A DNA stretch of 64,000 nucleotides from the NCBI GenBank assembly GCA_015499995.1, contig JADNRV010000005.1, positions 186,001 through 250,000 of the forward strand, read 5' to 3'. Position 1 is the first letter of the stretch. Each line of letters begins with the position of its first letter. Under the pieces are notes generated by a model. That model was not told where the DNA came from, searched no databases, and saw only the letters and a list, made by a program, of their open reading frames with translations. Source of the stretch: Flammula alnicola. Taxonomy: Eukaryota > Basidiomycota > Agaricomycetes > Agaricales > Strophariaceae. Made by a program: the position numbers and the translations under genes. Positions 33,237 through 44,500 of the stretch are shown in pieces.

Positions 33237-35235
33237 ATGCCAATCTCGGATTTTCTCGGACACTCACGGCAGCTACTTGAGACTTTACAATCAACATGCT
33301 TAGGCGGTGAAGAAGTGATGTGAGTACGAACAACATAATTGACGATACTGAAATTGACCTGGAACTTCTCATGAAGTGTCTCGCAGCAAGAGGTAACGAG
33401 GGTTCATTAACGACTTATATATGTATCATCGCCAATAAGTCACCTTATAGATCCAGCAAGTGGAAAAAAATCTTCTTGCCAGCATAGCGCTCGCAAGAAG
33501 CTTGACAAATGCGGCGCGACCTGTAAACCGCATTCCGTCCACCGCACTGGTCCGTATCTTCGCATTTGTGCAGGAAGGCGATTGGTTGGCTCCGAGTCCT
33601 ACCGCCGACAGTGCTCGACGTTCAGACCAAAAGGAATTTTTCACTCCAGATCGCTGGGTTCTCCTTACCCACGTATGTTGACATTGGCGAGCAGTTGCAC
33701 AAAACAGCCCCGCGCTGTGGACTCAACTCCATATACAAGCCATTCCGAGGCATGTCCAATACTTTTTGGATCAATCCTTCCCCAGTCCTCTCAGAGTTTT
33801 CTGCGGTACTCCTAATAAGAACGCTACTCCTCTCGAGTTCATGTATGATACCGCAGCGAAGTCCACTCACGCCCTCCGCTGTCTCTGCGATCATCTGGAA
33901 CGCATAGAGGAACTTCATTTCCTTAGCACCTTCCCAGTCGACTTAGTCCTCCAAAAGGATCGGTTTTCTCGGCTTATTTTGCCAAGTCTATCTTCCAGGA
34001 GGCTGCCCTCTAGCCATCTTTCCTCACCGACTCAGACCTTCGACATACTCTCGGAACTCTTCTCCCATCCAGCACCGCTCATGCTCAAGCTTTCCCTCCA
34101 CGGAATATCAATTACATACATGCTCAATTCAGCCACTCGCTATACCACTCTCACACATCTTGCTCTGTACAATCAAGTTCGTTCGAACGAGCAGATGGAC
34201 CAATTCTCCGATCTGGACAGATTACTTGATGTCCTGCAGGCCACGTCTCGTTCCCTCCAATCCCTCATTTTGGTCCGCGCAGACATTTCCTCCAACTCTC
34301 GTGAGATCGGGGCCCAGTCCAAGTATCGGATCATCTCTCTTCCGGCTCTAAGGTCCATCGAAATCGGTGACTGGGTTACCAACGGGCATGTCGCCTACTT
34401 CCTGGCACATCTCGGAATCCCTGGGAAGGCGAAGCGGTGCATTTGGGGCAGCGACCTCAAATATCTTTCATCCATTCTATTCTCAATCGACGTCGAAACC
34501 GCGCAGAGAAAGGAACGGGGCTGGGATAGTGACATTAATCGCGTGGTTTTTACATCCGCGAAAGGTGGCGAAATGGCGGGAATCTACAATCGTACCGTTT
34601 ATATTCAAGGTGGTCTGGATTTCCTCAGCATTTATCCCCTTTTCCGCGACCAACCTCAGATTTTTCAAAAGGTCGAAGAGTTGTGCTTGACTCCCATTCC
34701 GAGCCAAGTGATACCAACAGCTGAAGAATATAGACTACTCTTCACGATGCTTCCAAACGTTCGACGACTCGTCATGTACGACATGGATGTAACTGACATC
34801 CTCCAAGTCTTAGGTCTTTATAACAGCAGAACGCTTCGAGAGGTCGCTCAGGACACTGTCTTTCCAGAGTTACGCGAATTCGATATTCGATTTTCTAAAC
34901 AAACCGACACCTCTCAAAGACTTGACGGACTCGGGAAGGAATTTAGGACGAGTCTTCTATCGATTGTTATCGGACTGACGAAACTTGCTCAAGGTCGAGC
35001 CAAAATTGGCTGCGGCTTCGAGAAAATGAGCCTTGACCTCGGATTTCGAAGCTTGACCGGAGACGCAAGAGACGACTGCATGGAACTTTTACCTCACCTC
35101 GAAAGATGGGTCAGCAAAGTCGAGGTGAACAATGAGGCCGACTCTTCGAACATTGCAAAAGAAGATGCTGATGGACTTGTTTCGACGATTCTTAAAGGCA
35201 TTTGGCCTACGAACGCTTCACATGGTCGTTTTTGA
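33237..35235 (+). CDS. F-box/leucine-rich-repeat-like protein with in-frame TGA
   Basis: Starts MPISDFLGHSRQLLETLQ at 33237; one or two short introns lie between 33320 and 33450, after which IQQVEKNLLAS leads into the F-box (NRIPSTALVRIFAFVQ, WVLLTHVC). At 33679-33681 the frame has TGA exactly where family members have Arg (HVC*HWRAVAQNSPALW; normally CRxWR). The same frame then stays open for 518 codons to 35235 with no further defect. A CGA-to-TGA change at this codon is the simplest reading. The GTATGT just before it looks like a donor, but an intron ending at the next AG would be only 22 nt. So it is either a very recent null allele, a sequencing error, or a read-through case. Confidence 0.75.
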
Positions 35236-35456
35236 CGTTCGAAAGTACGACACAGAAGTAATACTGTAGAATGATTCAGAATTTTTAATCTGCCGTCCAA
35301 TGCGATGCCGACTCTCACAATTCCGCACGAACATTTGTGCGTCATCGCAGATTGAGTGCTCTCCGATGTTTGGAATAGATGACAATACCGCCACACGCAA
35401 ACAGTACCGATCGGGAGTGTAATAGACGAAAAAAATATCTTGATAGAAAATTTGAA

Positions 35457-36032
35457 ATGGACAACTCTCAAACACCTGCCGCGCCTCCTCCCTTGTCTGT
35501 TCTTTTTGCTCGGGGTGTTACATCTAGGCTAGCTATCTGGACAACTTTGCGGATTGCAGTCCAAGAAAACTGGGGCGGTCCGAATGCATCTGCCAAATGT
35601 ACATGGTTGGCTTCAGTCATTATTGATACCTTCGAAGAACAAGTCCCCACTCCAGATGACCAATACATCGAAGAACTGCTTCTTCAAGTAATGTCAGATG
35701 AGTTTGAAGCCGTGGTCGAGGACGGAAGTGCGGAGAGTGTCGCGCAGGACATCATTCGCTTGTGGGACGAACCACGCGTCAGCAAGCAGGATCTTATGAT
35801 AAAATTTGAAGAGATCGCAGAGAAAGTAAAGGGAAAGAAGCCGAATGCTCAGGAGAAAGTGGTCAGCGATGATGAAGAAGATTGGGAAGATGACGAGGAA
35901 GGTGAAGATGACGCATCGCATGGGGAGGATTCCCCTCAGCTCGTTGAGGACCCTATACCCAAGACGACGCGCCGGGAATCTGAGGTCGATGAAGACGGGT
36001 TCACTCTTGTGAAAGGAAAGAGTCGTAGATGA
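35457..36032 (+). CDS. TSR2: Pre-rRNA-processing protein TSR2
   Basis: Single exon, 191 residues from the ATG at 35457 (MDNSQTPAAPPPLSV); an in-frame start further upstream at 35379 is less likely, because it adds a non-conserved basic leader. TSR2 is a chaperone for ribosomal protein eS26 and is needed for 20S pre-rRNA processing. The family core is seen: FARGVTSRLAIWTTLRIAV, then ENWGG, then VMSDEFEAVVEDGSAESVA. An acidic tail follows (DDEEDWEDDEEGEDD), and the characteristic end VDEDGFTLVKGKSRR. Length and order fit the family well. Confidence 0.93.
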   Translation: MDNSQTPAAPPPLSVLFARGVTSRLAIWTTLRIAVQENWGGPNASAKCTWLASVIIDTFEEQVPTPDDQYIEELLLQVMSDEFEAVVEDGSAESVAQDIIRLWDEPRVSKQDLMIKFEEIAEKVKGKKPNAQEKVVSDDEEDWEDDEEGEDDASHGEDSPQLVEDPIPKTTRRESEVDEDGFTLVKGKSRR

Positions 36033-36644
36033 AGGTATGTTTTATATTTCCTATATGTATTGTCTTAATCCGCCATGAATAGAGAGGGATAGCAAATACC
36101 CGTGCGGGCCATAACCTATAGTTTTTTTGGCTACCAAATCGTCATTTTGCACCAAAAGTTGCCTCTCATAACCCATAACCTTCAATAGCCCATAGCCTGG
36201 GCCGTCCACGGAGGGGTATGGATTAGGAGAGTTCTACTGTAGTCATAATAGTGGAGAGAAAGGCATTTATAAACTATATGTGGATAGCGGGGCAGCCGGG
36301 CTTTGATCGACCTGCACTGCCATGTCAACTCGGATGTAGTAAGGGTCTATAGGACGATAGGCGCGCATCCTGATCAGCGCCTAGCGGTCCGAGTCGGACC
36401 TCGTGACAAAATGACCTGGGCGCGGGCCCTTCGGCCTGACATGCTTGGTACGACAATCAAACAACAATGGTACGATTTTGAAATGAAACTTGAATGAAAC
36501 TCGAATGTATGCGACAGAAAGTATCTGCATTTTCCGAGCGATGTTGCGCGCTCGTACATATGGCATACTGAGAGAAGGAGGTCATTGAAAGAAAGGACCA
36601 CCTAAACCTTCCCAGTTTGGCGCCATTTATTCGTGGCGAAAATT
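36033..36644. other. Intergenic spacer between TSR2 and GMC gene
   Basis: Convergent 3' flanks. Repeated words CATAACC(C/T)ATA near 36107-36195 form a small degenerate repeat. No gene. Confidence 0.4.
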
Positions 36645-38950
36645 TCATGGCAATCCTTTTATAATATCGGAGGCCCTTTCGGCAAGGAGGTATATTGCAC
36701 CCTGTGGATGGGTACTGGGAAGAAATGGCTGCAGCCATCCAAATTAGTAAAGGGAGACCCACCTTTAAAGCTGAAAAGTAAAACTAAACGACTCACAAAC
36801 ACTGAGGCGTCGACAACCCTCAGCCCGTCTGCTCCCTTAACTGTCAAATCGGGATTGACCACACCCACAGTTAGTGTTGTGGAAGTCATCATGGCCGTAC
36901 CAGCAGGATGGAACACAGAGGACGAAAGTGTGCGAACATATGTATCGATAGTACTGTCCGTTGTTGCATTTATTAGTGGACCAGTAAGGCGGACATCGTA
37001 ATCCGACCATGCCGGTGCCTTGAGGAAGCGCATGACGGCTTTCACACTTTCGCGCATAGCGAAGATGTCAAAGTCTGTTGTGAGATATCGAGGATCGATC
37101 AGCGGTTTATCGAATGGATTTGCTGAGCTGAGTTTGAGGTTTCCTCCTAAAAGTAGATATTACAATGTATATTTCTATACATATATCGCACGAGGACAAA
37201 CGTACGGGAAGTGGGACAACTTAATGTCGTAACCATGGTCAAGAATGTTCCGTCAGTAGGGAAAGGGACGTTTGGTGCGATAAAAAAAGTTCTTGGGTAA
37301 ATTTCATGATGTGTGCACTTGAGTACATTACATGGGTGAATAGGCGAGATACTCACAGTGGGGATGAACTCGTAGTGGGGAGAATTTGGCCCAGCAGCAG
37401 GATCAGTGACATTTGTAAAAATGGTCGAGTTCGTGGGTAGTCTCGCCCAACCCAGCGTATTGACAAGAGAGTCAGCAAGCAGCCCAGTCTTTTGAGCGAC
37501 CCATTGGACCATGGCGTCACCAAACAGAGTGGAATTCCTCAATATTGTATCAAGGGTGTCTTGGCCGACACTAAAGACGTTGGGGAGGAATGGGCTATCA
37601 ATGAGAGATCCCCCTACTGATGAATTATCAATGAGGGCAGTAATGTTAAAAGTTTTAAGGTCGGTACTGCTTCCGATCCCCGACAACAGGAGGATCTGCG
37701 GTGTTCCAATCGCGCCAGCTGAGAGAATGACCTCTTTTCGCGCCGTGACGATTGTTGATGGGGTCTGTGGAGAAGGCGAAAATTGAACTGATCGGAACGA
37801 CTTGAGGACGTTAGCTGTCCCAGATTGCACTAATTTTAACACAGTAACGTTAATGAGAACTGTGAGGTTGGGTCGCGAGTTTGCCTGAGCCAAGTATGTT
37901 GACGCTGAACTGCTCCTAATACCTCCCCCGGAGGAGGATTGAAGAAAGCCAACTCCAAGCAAGCTCTGGTCTCCACCACTCATATCCGGATTGAACGGGA
38001 ATTCAGCTAGCTGTCGTGTAGTGGCAATGACCCGCGAGTCGATTGATTGATTAAATCCTGGAAGGCTGACTGGGAACACACCATCGCTTCCGTGAAGGGA
38101 GGGAATAAATTGCCCTGAGGTATTATGACCGTCGGCGGGGGCACAAGTCTCTCGTGCTGAGTATTGTGACAAAATGAAATGAGTACGAACGGAAAATTGG
38201 AAGGCTTGAGGCCCTTGATATCACCTTTTGGATGTATTGTCTCATGTTACTCCAGGCCCAGCCCGCATCCCCGACAACGCGAGAAATCCTATCCCAATCC
38301 TCACTCGATCCATACTGCTGAAAAAGATAGTCTGTTTCGAGCATGACGTGTTGAGCACAGCTATTGATATTGTCAAATAGGAAGTACTATTGCGTGCTTA
38401 CTGATGCTACTAGTTCCTCCCAATACCCTTCCGCGGGGGTAAGGGAAGGTTCGTTCTTGAAGGCCTGACTGTGGGATTACTGTATAATTCCAATCAACCG
38501 CCGTGTCTATTAATCCCAGCTTTAAATGTTTTCGAGCGGACTTAAGTGAATGTAGCACTTACGGGGAGCTGCTTGTGGTGCTATGAAAGGCGCTTGGAGC
38601 TGAATCATGCCTTGATCACTGGCAGAGGATGGAATGCAGAGACTCCGATTAATGGGAGGAAGTTATTTTATTGGAGCGTGCTATTCACCTCCCGCCAGCT
38701 TCAAGAACGAGGATCGTAAGAGTAGAATTCTCCGACAGCCGATTAGCGACTGTCAGTCCAGCAGTTCCAGCTACGAACTAGAAGTCAATTTAGTAATTTT
38801 ATGGCCGAAGGCATACGCACCACCGACAATAATGTAATCAAATGTCAAGGTCTGGAGCTGGGACACCTGTGTCAGGATAACACTCTGAGAAGGTCCTACA
38901 AAAGGCGAGGATAGAAAGAAAGAGACAAGAGCAAAGGATAAGGATTGCAT
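36645..38950 (-). CDS. Secreted GMC oxidoreductase (aryl-alcohol oxidase type)
   Basis: Starts at 38950 with a secretion signal (MQSLSFALVSFFLSSPFV). The FAD-binding fold follows, spliced across an intron: LTFDYIIVGAGTAGLTVANR, then LTILVLEAGG. GMC signature 1 is TFPYPRGRVLGGTSSI near 38430. Signature 2 is SAGAIGTPQILLLSGIG near 37700. The C-terminal part has SVFHPAGTAMM, NPDLTVKGADGLRVVDAS and, in a last exon, FLPSTHPQGAIYLLAERASD. Such flavoenzymes oxidise alcohols or sugars and make H2O2 for lignin breakdown, outside the cell. At least six introns; some middle boundaries (around 38150-38400) are approximate. The exact substrate class cannot be told by eye. Confidence 0.9.
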
Positions 38951-39313
38951 ATCTTCCTAAGAAAAAATCTTTGCCAATCGCACCATCCATTTATACCCTC
39001 TGTATAAGTCAATTGCGAAGCCTTTCGCAAGAACGTGGGCAGCGTTATCGACAACTGACAGCGAGCATGTCCTAAAAATACCAATAATACCCAAGTATAA
39101 AGGGCGCGGAGGGTAGCGTCCGATGCTCTGTATATCACACGGATTTGAATTCCACATGCCAGCGGCTTCCACGATACGACTGACGCGTGAAATCGATGTT
39201 CGAAGATAACGAACCTTGCCACATAGAGTTACGGAAAAGCGGAAAGAGTGAGGTCCAATGCGGCTTTCCTGGTAGGCCCCTATGAAATGACATGTAGACT
39301 GAAAAATTGTTGC

Positions 39314-39676
39314 TTAAACAAATACTAGACTCACAACTTGAAGAGGGAGCGCAAAGTTCCTTTCGGTAGCGATAGACGGGTTTGTGAGGTTTAAGTACGA
39401 TTTTTGCTGCTGGCGATCCAATTTCTGATGCTTGAGGTGAAGACAGAGTAGTGGAAGTAGTATAAAGCGAACTTTGAGCGTCAGGCTACTCGATGTCGAG
39501 CAAGTGTCGAGTTGCTGATTCAAGTTATTCACGTCTTCGAGCAATCTTCGAGCCGCATTCCCGGCGACAACAGCGGCTTTTCCCGGTATATATTTAAATC
39601 TCCGAGGTTTTTCTCCAGATTTCCATGCCGCTGCCAGTGTCGGGATAGCACTCATCCGTGGTGTTTCGCCGCCCAC
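39314..39676 (-). CDS. Hypothetical protein, weak model
   Basis: The minus strand reads like protein over RRFKYIPGKAAVVAGNAARR and LLEDVNNLNQQLD, and an upstream piece near 39750-39840 (FLARRLLRGHFTLDQY) could be another exon. The remainder to 39314 is less convincing. I recognise no family and cannot fix the start. A plus-strand frame over the same DNA is Arg/Ser-rich and looks like a shadow. Confidence 0.3.
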   Translation of the reverse strand: MGGETPRMSAIPTLAAAWKSGEKPRRFKYIPGKAAVVAGNAARRLLEDVNNLNQQLDTCSTSSSLTLKVRFILLPLLCLHLKHQKLDRQQQKSYLNLTNPSIATERNFALPLQVVSLVFV

Positions 39677-40031
39677 AAGACTGAGCTGTTGATTGTAGGA
39701 ACGCCGGCACAGGCCAAATTCAAGACCTGCCTGCAGATGCTTACCCCTCTACTTCACCGAGTCACCCTCTCCTCGCGTGATCTCGCGTACTGGTCAAGGG
39801 TGAAATGGCCACGTAGCAGGCGTCGAGCGAGAAAAGGTGCCCTTCCTACAGTGGGACAAGATACTCTCAGGCATGTTAGGCGCCGAGAAGAGTCGTTGAT
39901 GCGGAGAGGGCAGATGTGATTATGATGTGGGTGTGATTTTTCTACTATATTAAATACAGGAATTGACGTTGGGTATTAGGATCGTCCGTAATGTACAAGT
40001 TATAATACGCTCGATATTTTCTATCTTGATG

Positions 40032-40935
40032 TTATGATGTTCCTAATGCTCTGTCTGGCGAGTTAAACCAGTCAAGCCAAATCTTTTGATATTCCGGTGT
40101 CCAGGCCCTCGGGTTGGGTCCTGCGTTACCAAAGACTTTGTCATCTGGCAGCATGCGAGATATACAGTGGATCATCTGTAATTCGTCTGGAGGGTGTAAA
40201 TGGCGGAGTTTATTAGCCTCGGCAATGCTTGGATGGTACTTGATCGATGAGAACATGAATCAGCCTCTCAGGCGTCTCGGAAATAATCGTGCCACTCACC
40301 AGACCGGGGAAAACCATCCAATGCCATTTGCAATAATCTTTGGCGGAGATGCTGTACGCTTTTATTGCTTTCTTTCTTCGACGAGAGTCACGGTATTCGG
40401 GTAGAAGGGCAGGGGTATAGTACATCACCGTGGGTGGCATCTGTGGCACTGGGGTGTTCGGCTTGCGAACCTTGGTGCCTACATACCGAGCGTCTGAGCG
40501 CTGTAACTCACGCTGTCCTTCGGCTGCTTCCTTCCAGTACCTATCCTCCTCTGCAGTACTCTTATAGGTCTCATATAGCGATGGCGCGAAGATTCGCCGA
40601 ACGTACAGAGCAGCTGAATGAAAGCCACTCAAGGATATCGATTGCCAGAGTTTTCCAGGAAAAGAAAAGGTCCATGTTGAGAGCATCGCCTTTAGAGCTG
40701 TTATGCGAAGGGAAATTGTCAAAGGTGTGATGCACAGAAGATTGTTTCGGCCAAAAATCAAGAAACGATGTTCTTTCTCTTGCGGAGGCCAACTTAATGA
40801 GATTCGCTGAAACCGGTACCGGTGAGACTTACTTCATTCACTAGTCGAGAAGATCGAGGCATACCTGCAGTAGATTCCCCATTGTGAGGCTAGTCATGGA
40901 GTCAGCGTCGTGGAAGAACGAAGGATTCAGAGTCA
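40032..40935 (-). CDS. Hypothetical multi-exon protein
   Basis: A likely start at 40935 (MTLNPSFFHDADSMTSLTMG) is followed by an intron with donor GTATGC and then LASARERTSFLDFWPKQSS. A second block carries YETYKSTAEEDRYWKEAAEG and PPTVMYYTPALLPEYRDSRR. The last exon has LQMIHCISRMLPDDKVFGNA and PEYQKIWLDWF. The composition is protein-like throughout and consistent with one gene, but the splice between the first and second blocks is unclear and may hide an indel. No known domain. Confidence 0.45.
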
Positions 40936-41321
40936 TGGCAATGTGCTGTGAAGGAGGTGCTGTTTAATGTAGGCGCTTATATATGGCACTTCGCCACGCC
41001 AGGGACTGAAGGCATCCATGAGGCACGACACGCGCGGCATTCTCGGCACCCTGTTTTAATTATAGGCACAACAACACTTTTATTAAAAGGAACTATAGAA
41101 ACTCGTTGTCATGAGCACCCTTTAGAAGGCTTGTCCATAACTATGGCGCCTTTTGCGCTTGGACCATCCTGGGCGTCGTGCGGTCTTTGGTCGTTGTCTC
41201 CTCCTTCAACCTTCCGCTATGTACAACTTCTCTCCGAGTGCAAAGTTAAGAAAAATAAGGCGCGAAAATATCCACCACCGTAGACTCACTTCCTACATCC
41301 GGTACCGAGGATAACGACCGG

Positions 41322-42290
41322 CTAGGATTCCACCAAGAATAAGTATGTCGCTGAATATTCGACCTTTTCGGTTAGTGGCTGAATTCCGGTAGAAGAGGGC
41401 GCCCATCGGGTATACTGCAACGTGTTGTAGGCGATATCGATGTACAGCAAATGTTTGCACGCTGAAAAGGGGCATTGTATGAACTTTGGACGATCCTTAC
41501 GACGAGAAAGATCGTAAATTTCACTGGATGTCCATCGACATGACAAAATGAGGGCCCGCAAGCTGGGCATTTGGTCAAAAGTAGAAGTTCCTAGAAATCT
41601 GGAGGTTAATGAACGGTCGGGATATAGTAATTTACTGTGCGTCATTACCTCGGGTGCAGGGGCGAATATCTCCAACAGTTCGAGAGCTTGGAGGTGGTGC
41701 ACAGTAAGACTGAGGAGGGGACGCCCGAAATATCCTCCTCCACACGAAAGCGCTTGAAGGAAGTTGAAACAAGGTGACAAATGGTCGATTGGACCTGCTG
41801 AGTCGTCGTGGTCAGGTATCCACGCAAGAGTCTTGATTTTTCATCTAGGAAGGAAAGCCTCTATTCCCCGCTGATTTCCTTCAAAACGAATTAAACCCGG
41901 ACACGTGGATGGGAGAATCGAAACTGGGGAATTGCAGCCCCAATGAAGGTTTTCCAGCTGAAACGTGCGTCCACGTAAGATCTGGGCAGCGGGGAGCCCT
42001 TGGAACTTGAGGTGTTTGAGACGCTTCATTTCTCGAAGGCCACAGACTAATTTCTGCCACAATTCATTCTCGCCGGGTTCTACGAGGCCCTCTTGAAAGT
42101 ATCTTTCAACAAGCATTGCAAGGCGCTGAGATCCGATGATTGCATTTGCCAAACCGGTCATGCTCTTGAATAGAATATGCTGTCCTTCGAGGCGAAACAT
42201 CTCCGATGACAACGAAACTACGCGTAATGACCCTTTGTCCGTCTCCAGATGCTCTGGAATTGGCTGGACGAGTTGGAGTGGGAAGAGCAT
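41322..42290 (-). CDS. F-box-like/leucine-rich protein with in-frame TGA
   Basis: From 42290 (MLFPLQLVQPIPEHLETDKG) the product has the layout of mushroom F-box-like proteins: hydrophobic opening, then SLRVVSLSSEMFRLEGQHIL, then leucine-rich segments (LKHLKFQGLPA, LENLHWG). At 41841-41843 an in-frame TGA follows GIEAFLPR. The same frame resumes directly as KIKTLAWIPDHDDSAG and runs through LTVHHLQALELLEIFA and MPSLRALILSCRW to 41322. No splice signals explain the stop. As in the F-box gene at 33.2 kb, a CGA-to-TGA change would account for it. A short upstream frame (MDNATLNSIKLSYA) may be the true N-terminus, out of phase by one base. The 3' end could include one more intron. Confidence 0.55.
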
Positions 42291-43098
42291 AGCTGAGTTT
42301 AATGCTGTTCAATGTCGCGTTATCCATCTGTACGTCCTGTGAAATTGAAATTCGATCATCGATATGATCTCCTTTGCAAATATTTCGTGGCTGTGATTCA
42401 GACAAGTACTTACAAGAAGGGAATCTACCAGCTGGTGCTAGAATTGTTTAACGTTGAGGGATTCTTCTGCTGCAACTCGAACAGTCGATGTTCAGCGACA
42501 TGGTCGGCCCGGATTTTACCGTGAGAGTCATGATTGGCTGAGACCAAGTTCGGCTCCCGAGATATTTGGCAACTCTCTTGAAAACAAATTTTGAACAAAT
42601 TTTGGCCGTCCTTTTCCAGCCTTTTCTCAGTCTGAGGTTTATACTCACCACTGTCAGTGTCCACAGTCTTCAAGTTAACCGCTCTCTAGGCCACATATCA
42701 TAACATGAACCTTGATCACTGATTCCTCTTTCCTCCTCATCTTCAGAAGCCCTGAAACGACAAATCTGGTGCTGAGCAAGTATTTGCTGGGAGCCTTGAG
42801 CAGCGGCGAACACCGCTTGGTAGGACAAGACGGAATTTTCGTCAACCACCCTATAACTCGATAAAGGTCAGCCTCCATAGGGCTCGTATATTTATCGGTG
42901 GGTAAGCATATCGGACTTGTCCCAATTTCGTTCTTTCTGTCGCACATACTACGCACAAGCACAATATCCTATCCTATCCTCTATCCCCTACACTGTCTCT
43001 ATAGGCCGCACAAATTCTATAACTATATGTCCGATCTCTTCAACACTATCCTCGTCTCATTTTCACAACTACTTTTCTCTTCGCGCGCTCTCGCTATC
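42291..43098. other. Divergent spacer between F-box-like gene and Ser-rich protein gene
   Basis: Promoter region for both genes. No supported coding region; an in-frame ATG at 43027 could extend the next gene by 24 residues. Confidence 0.4.
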
Positions 43099-44375
43099 AT
43101 GGCTAAACGATCTTCATCGAAAGCTATACACACTTCGATGTCCGGGACGTCGACGTCGAGTCATTTTGACAAGTCTTCCTCCTGTGGATTCCAAGATCAG
43201 GTTGTGCACAGGGACGAACTTAAGGCCGATGCTTCACATTCGGAGAAGGTACTTTTCCTTCAATTTTACCGGGATCGTGCTGATGCTTTGGGTTCTAGCA
43301 CGTCTCACAGTTGACTGAGCTTCACGGGTGTCTGCTCTCTTCCTTCACCGCGTCGAGCTCCTCAGGCCACAATAACGCCAAGAGGGTCCACTCAAGCGAA
43401 CTCGACAGTCCAACTTTAGTGCCTTGCAATTCTCCTGCCATGACACCCTCACCCTCTCAGTCCTTCACGAGACTCCCTCGATCACATGAGGTCGTAATAT
43501 ACCAGGACTCTGTTCGGGATTCTTCTGTTACGGCTGGGACACTCTCTGCCAACACGAGCTCATTCAACATCTCACTTGTCAGCGATAATTCGGAAGAAGA
43601 CGATGAATTTCAGTTATCTGGCTCTTTGGACGTGGACGCACTGTTCTATGCCCCGCTTGAACCGCCCCGAAGATCATCTGTCTCGTCGTCTCACGGCATT
43701 GGTCTTGGTATCTCCGGCATCTCCAAGAAGGATGATAGTGAACCTTTCGACGGTCTGGGTATTGTATCCATCCGATCATCGTCCTGGCGGAGCCCTTCGT
43801 CGGACGAATCAGATCCCATGTCTAGCCCTTTCAAGGAACTAACCCAAAATCCCTCGCCTCCTTGCAATAACGAGGCCTACGATTCAGACAGCGACGCATT
43901 CCCTTTCGTGAAAGACTACTCGATGGAACGCCTGTCATCGACATTCCTTCAAGAGGCCCTCCTGACGTTTACTGAAGATCCTTTCCACGGACACGCCCTC
44001 AACTCCATCCCAGAATGCAAATCATGGTACGAGCTAGACGACCTCTCTCGCCAAGGCTCGCCAGTCAACTCTGAGTCGTTATGCGCATACGAAACTCGTG
44101 GGCATCCCCAGCGTACTAGTACACCGACTGCTTCGAACTCGGACGGAAGAGCAAAGAGGAACTTTTCATCAGCGACGATATCGAGCGAGCTGAAACGGTC
44201 CCTGAGCGGTTCGGTGGGTAAGACTACACCCCACATTCAACCTTTGCGCATGAGATCAGCTTCGTGGCCAGCGAATACGCCTGTTTCGAACGGCCTGGGA
44301 AGGGGAGCTATCAACGACCTCACATCGACTTCAAGTCCACGAGGGGTTGGCTCTCGGCGGATCTGGCGGATCTGA
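43099..44375 (+). CDS. Ser-rich low-complexity hypothetical protein
   Basis: Two exons, 43099-43248 and 43311-44375, joined by a 62-nt GT-AG intron in phase 0 (SEK to LTELHG). About 404 residues from MAKRSSSKAIHT; an upstream ATG at 43027 is also in frame. The product is rich in Ser, Pro and acidic residues (FNISLVSDNSEEDDEFQLSG, RSSSWRSPSSDESDPMSS) and probably disordered, with no domain I recognise. Phosphorylation-prone motifs are frequent, which is typical of fungal regulatory or cell-polarity proteins but not diagnostic. Confidence 0.6.
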
Positions 44376-44500
44376 GGATATCGCAAAAGATAGGTTGGTT
44401 CAGTACTGGGAATCCTTTGCGTATGTTGTACGAGTACATATTGGAATACATAGATAATATTCGTGCTGCTTCATCCACGTGCGATTATTCGTGAGGCCAT

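Noticed and set aside
33674..33695. A 22-nt intron (GTATGT...GCAG) removing the in-frame TGA
   Set aside because: It is too short for spliceosomal removal and would delete the conserved F-box residues that the sequence otherwise encodes.
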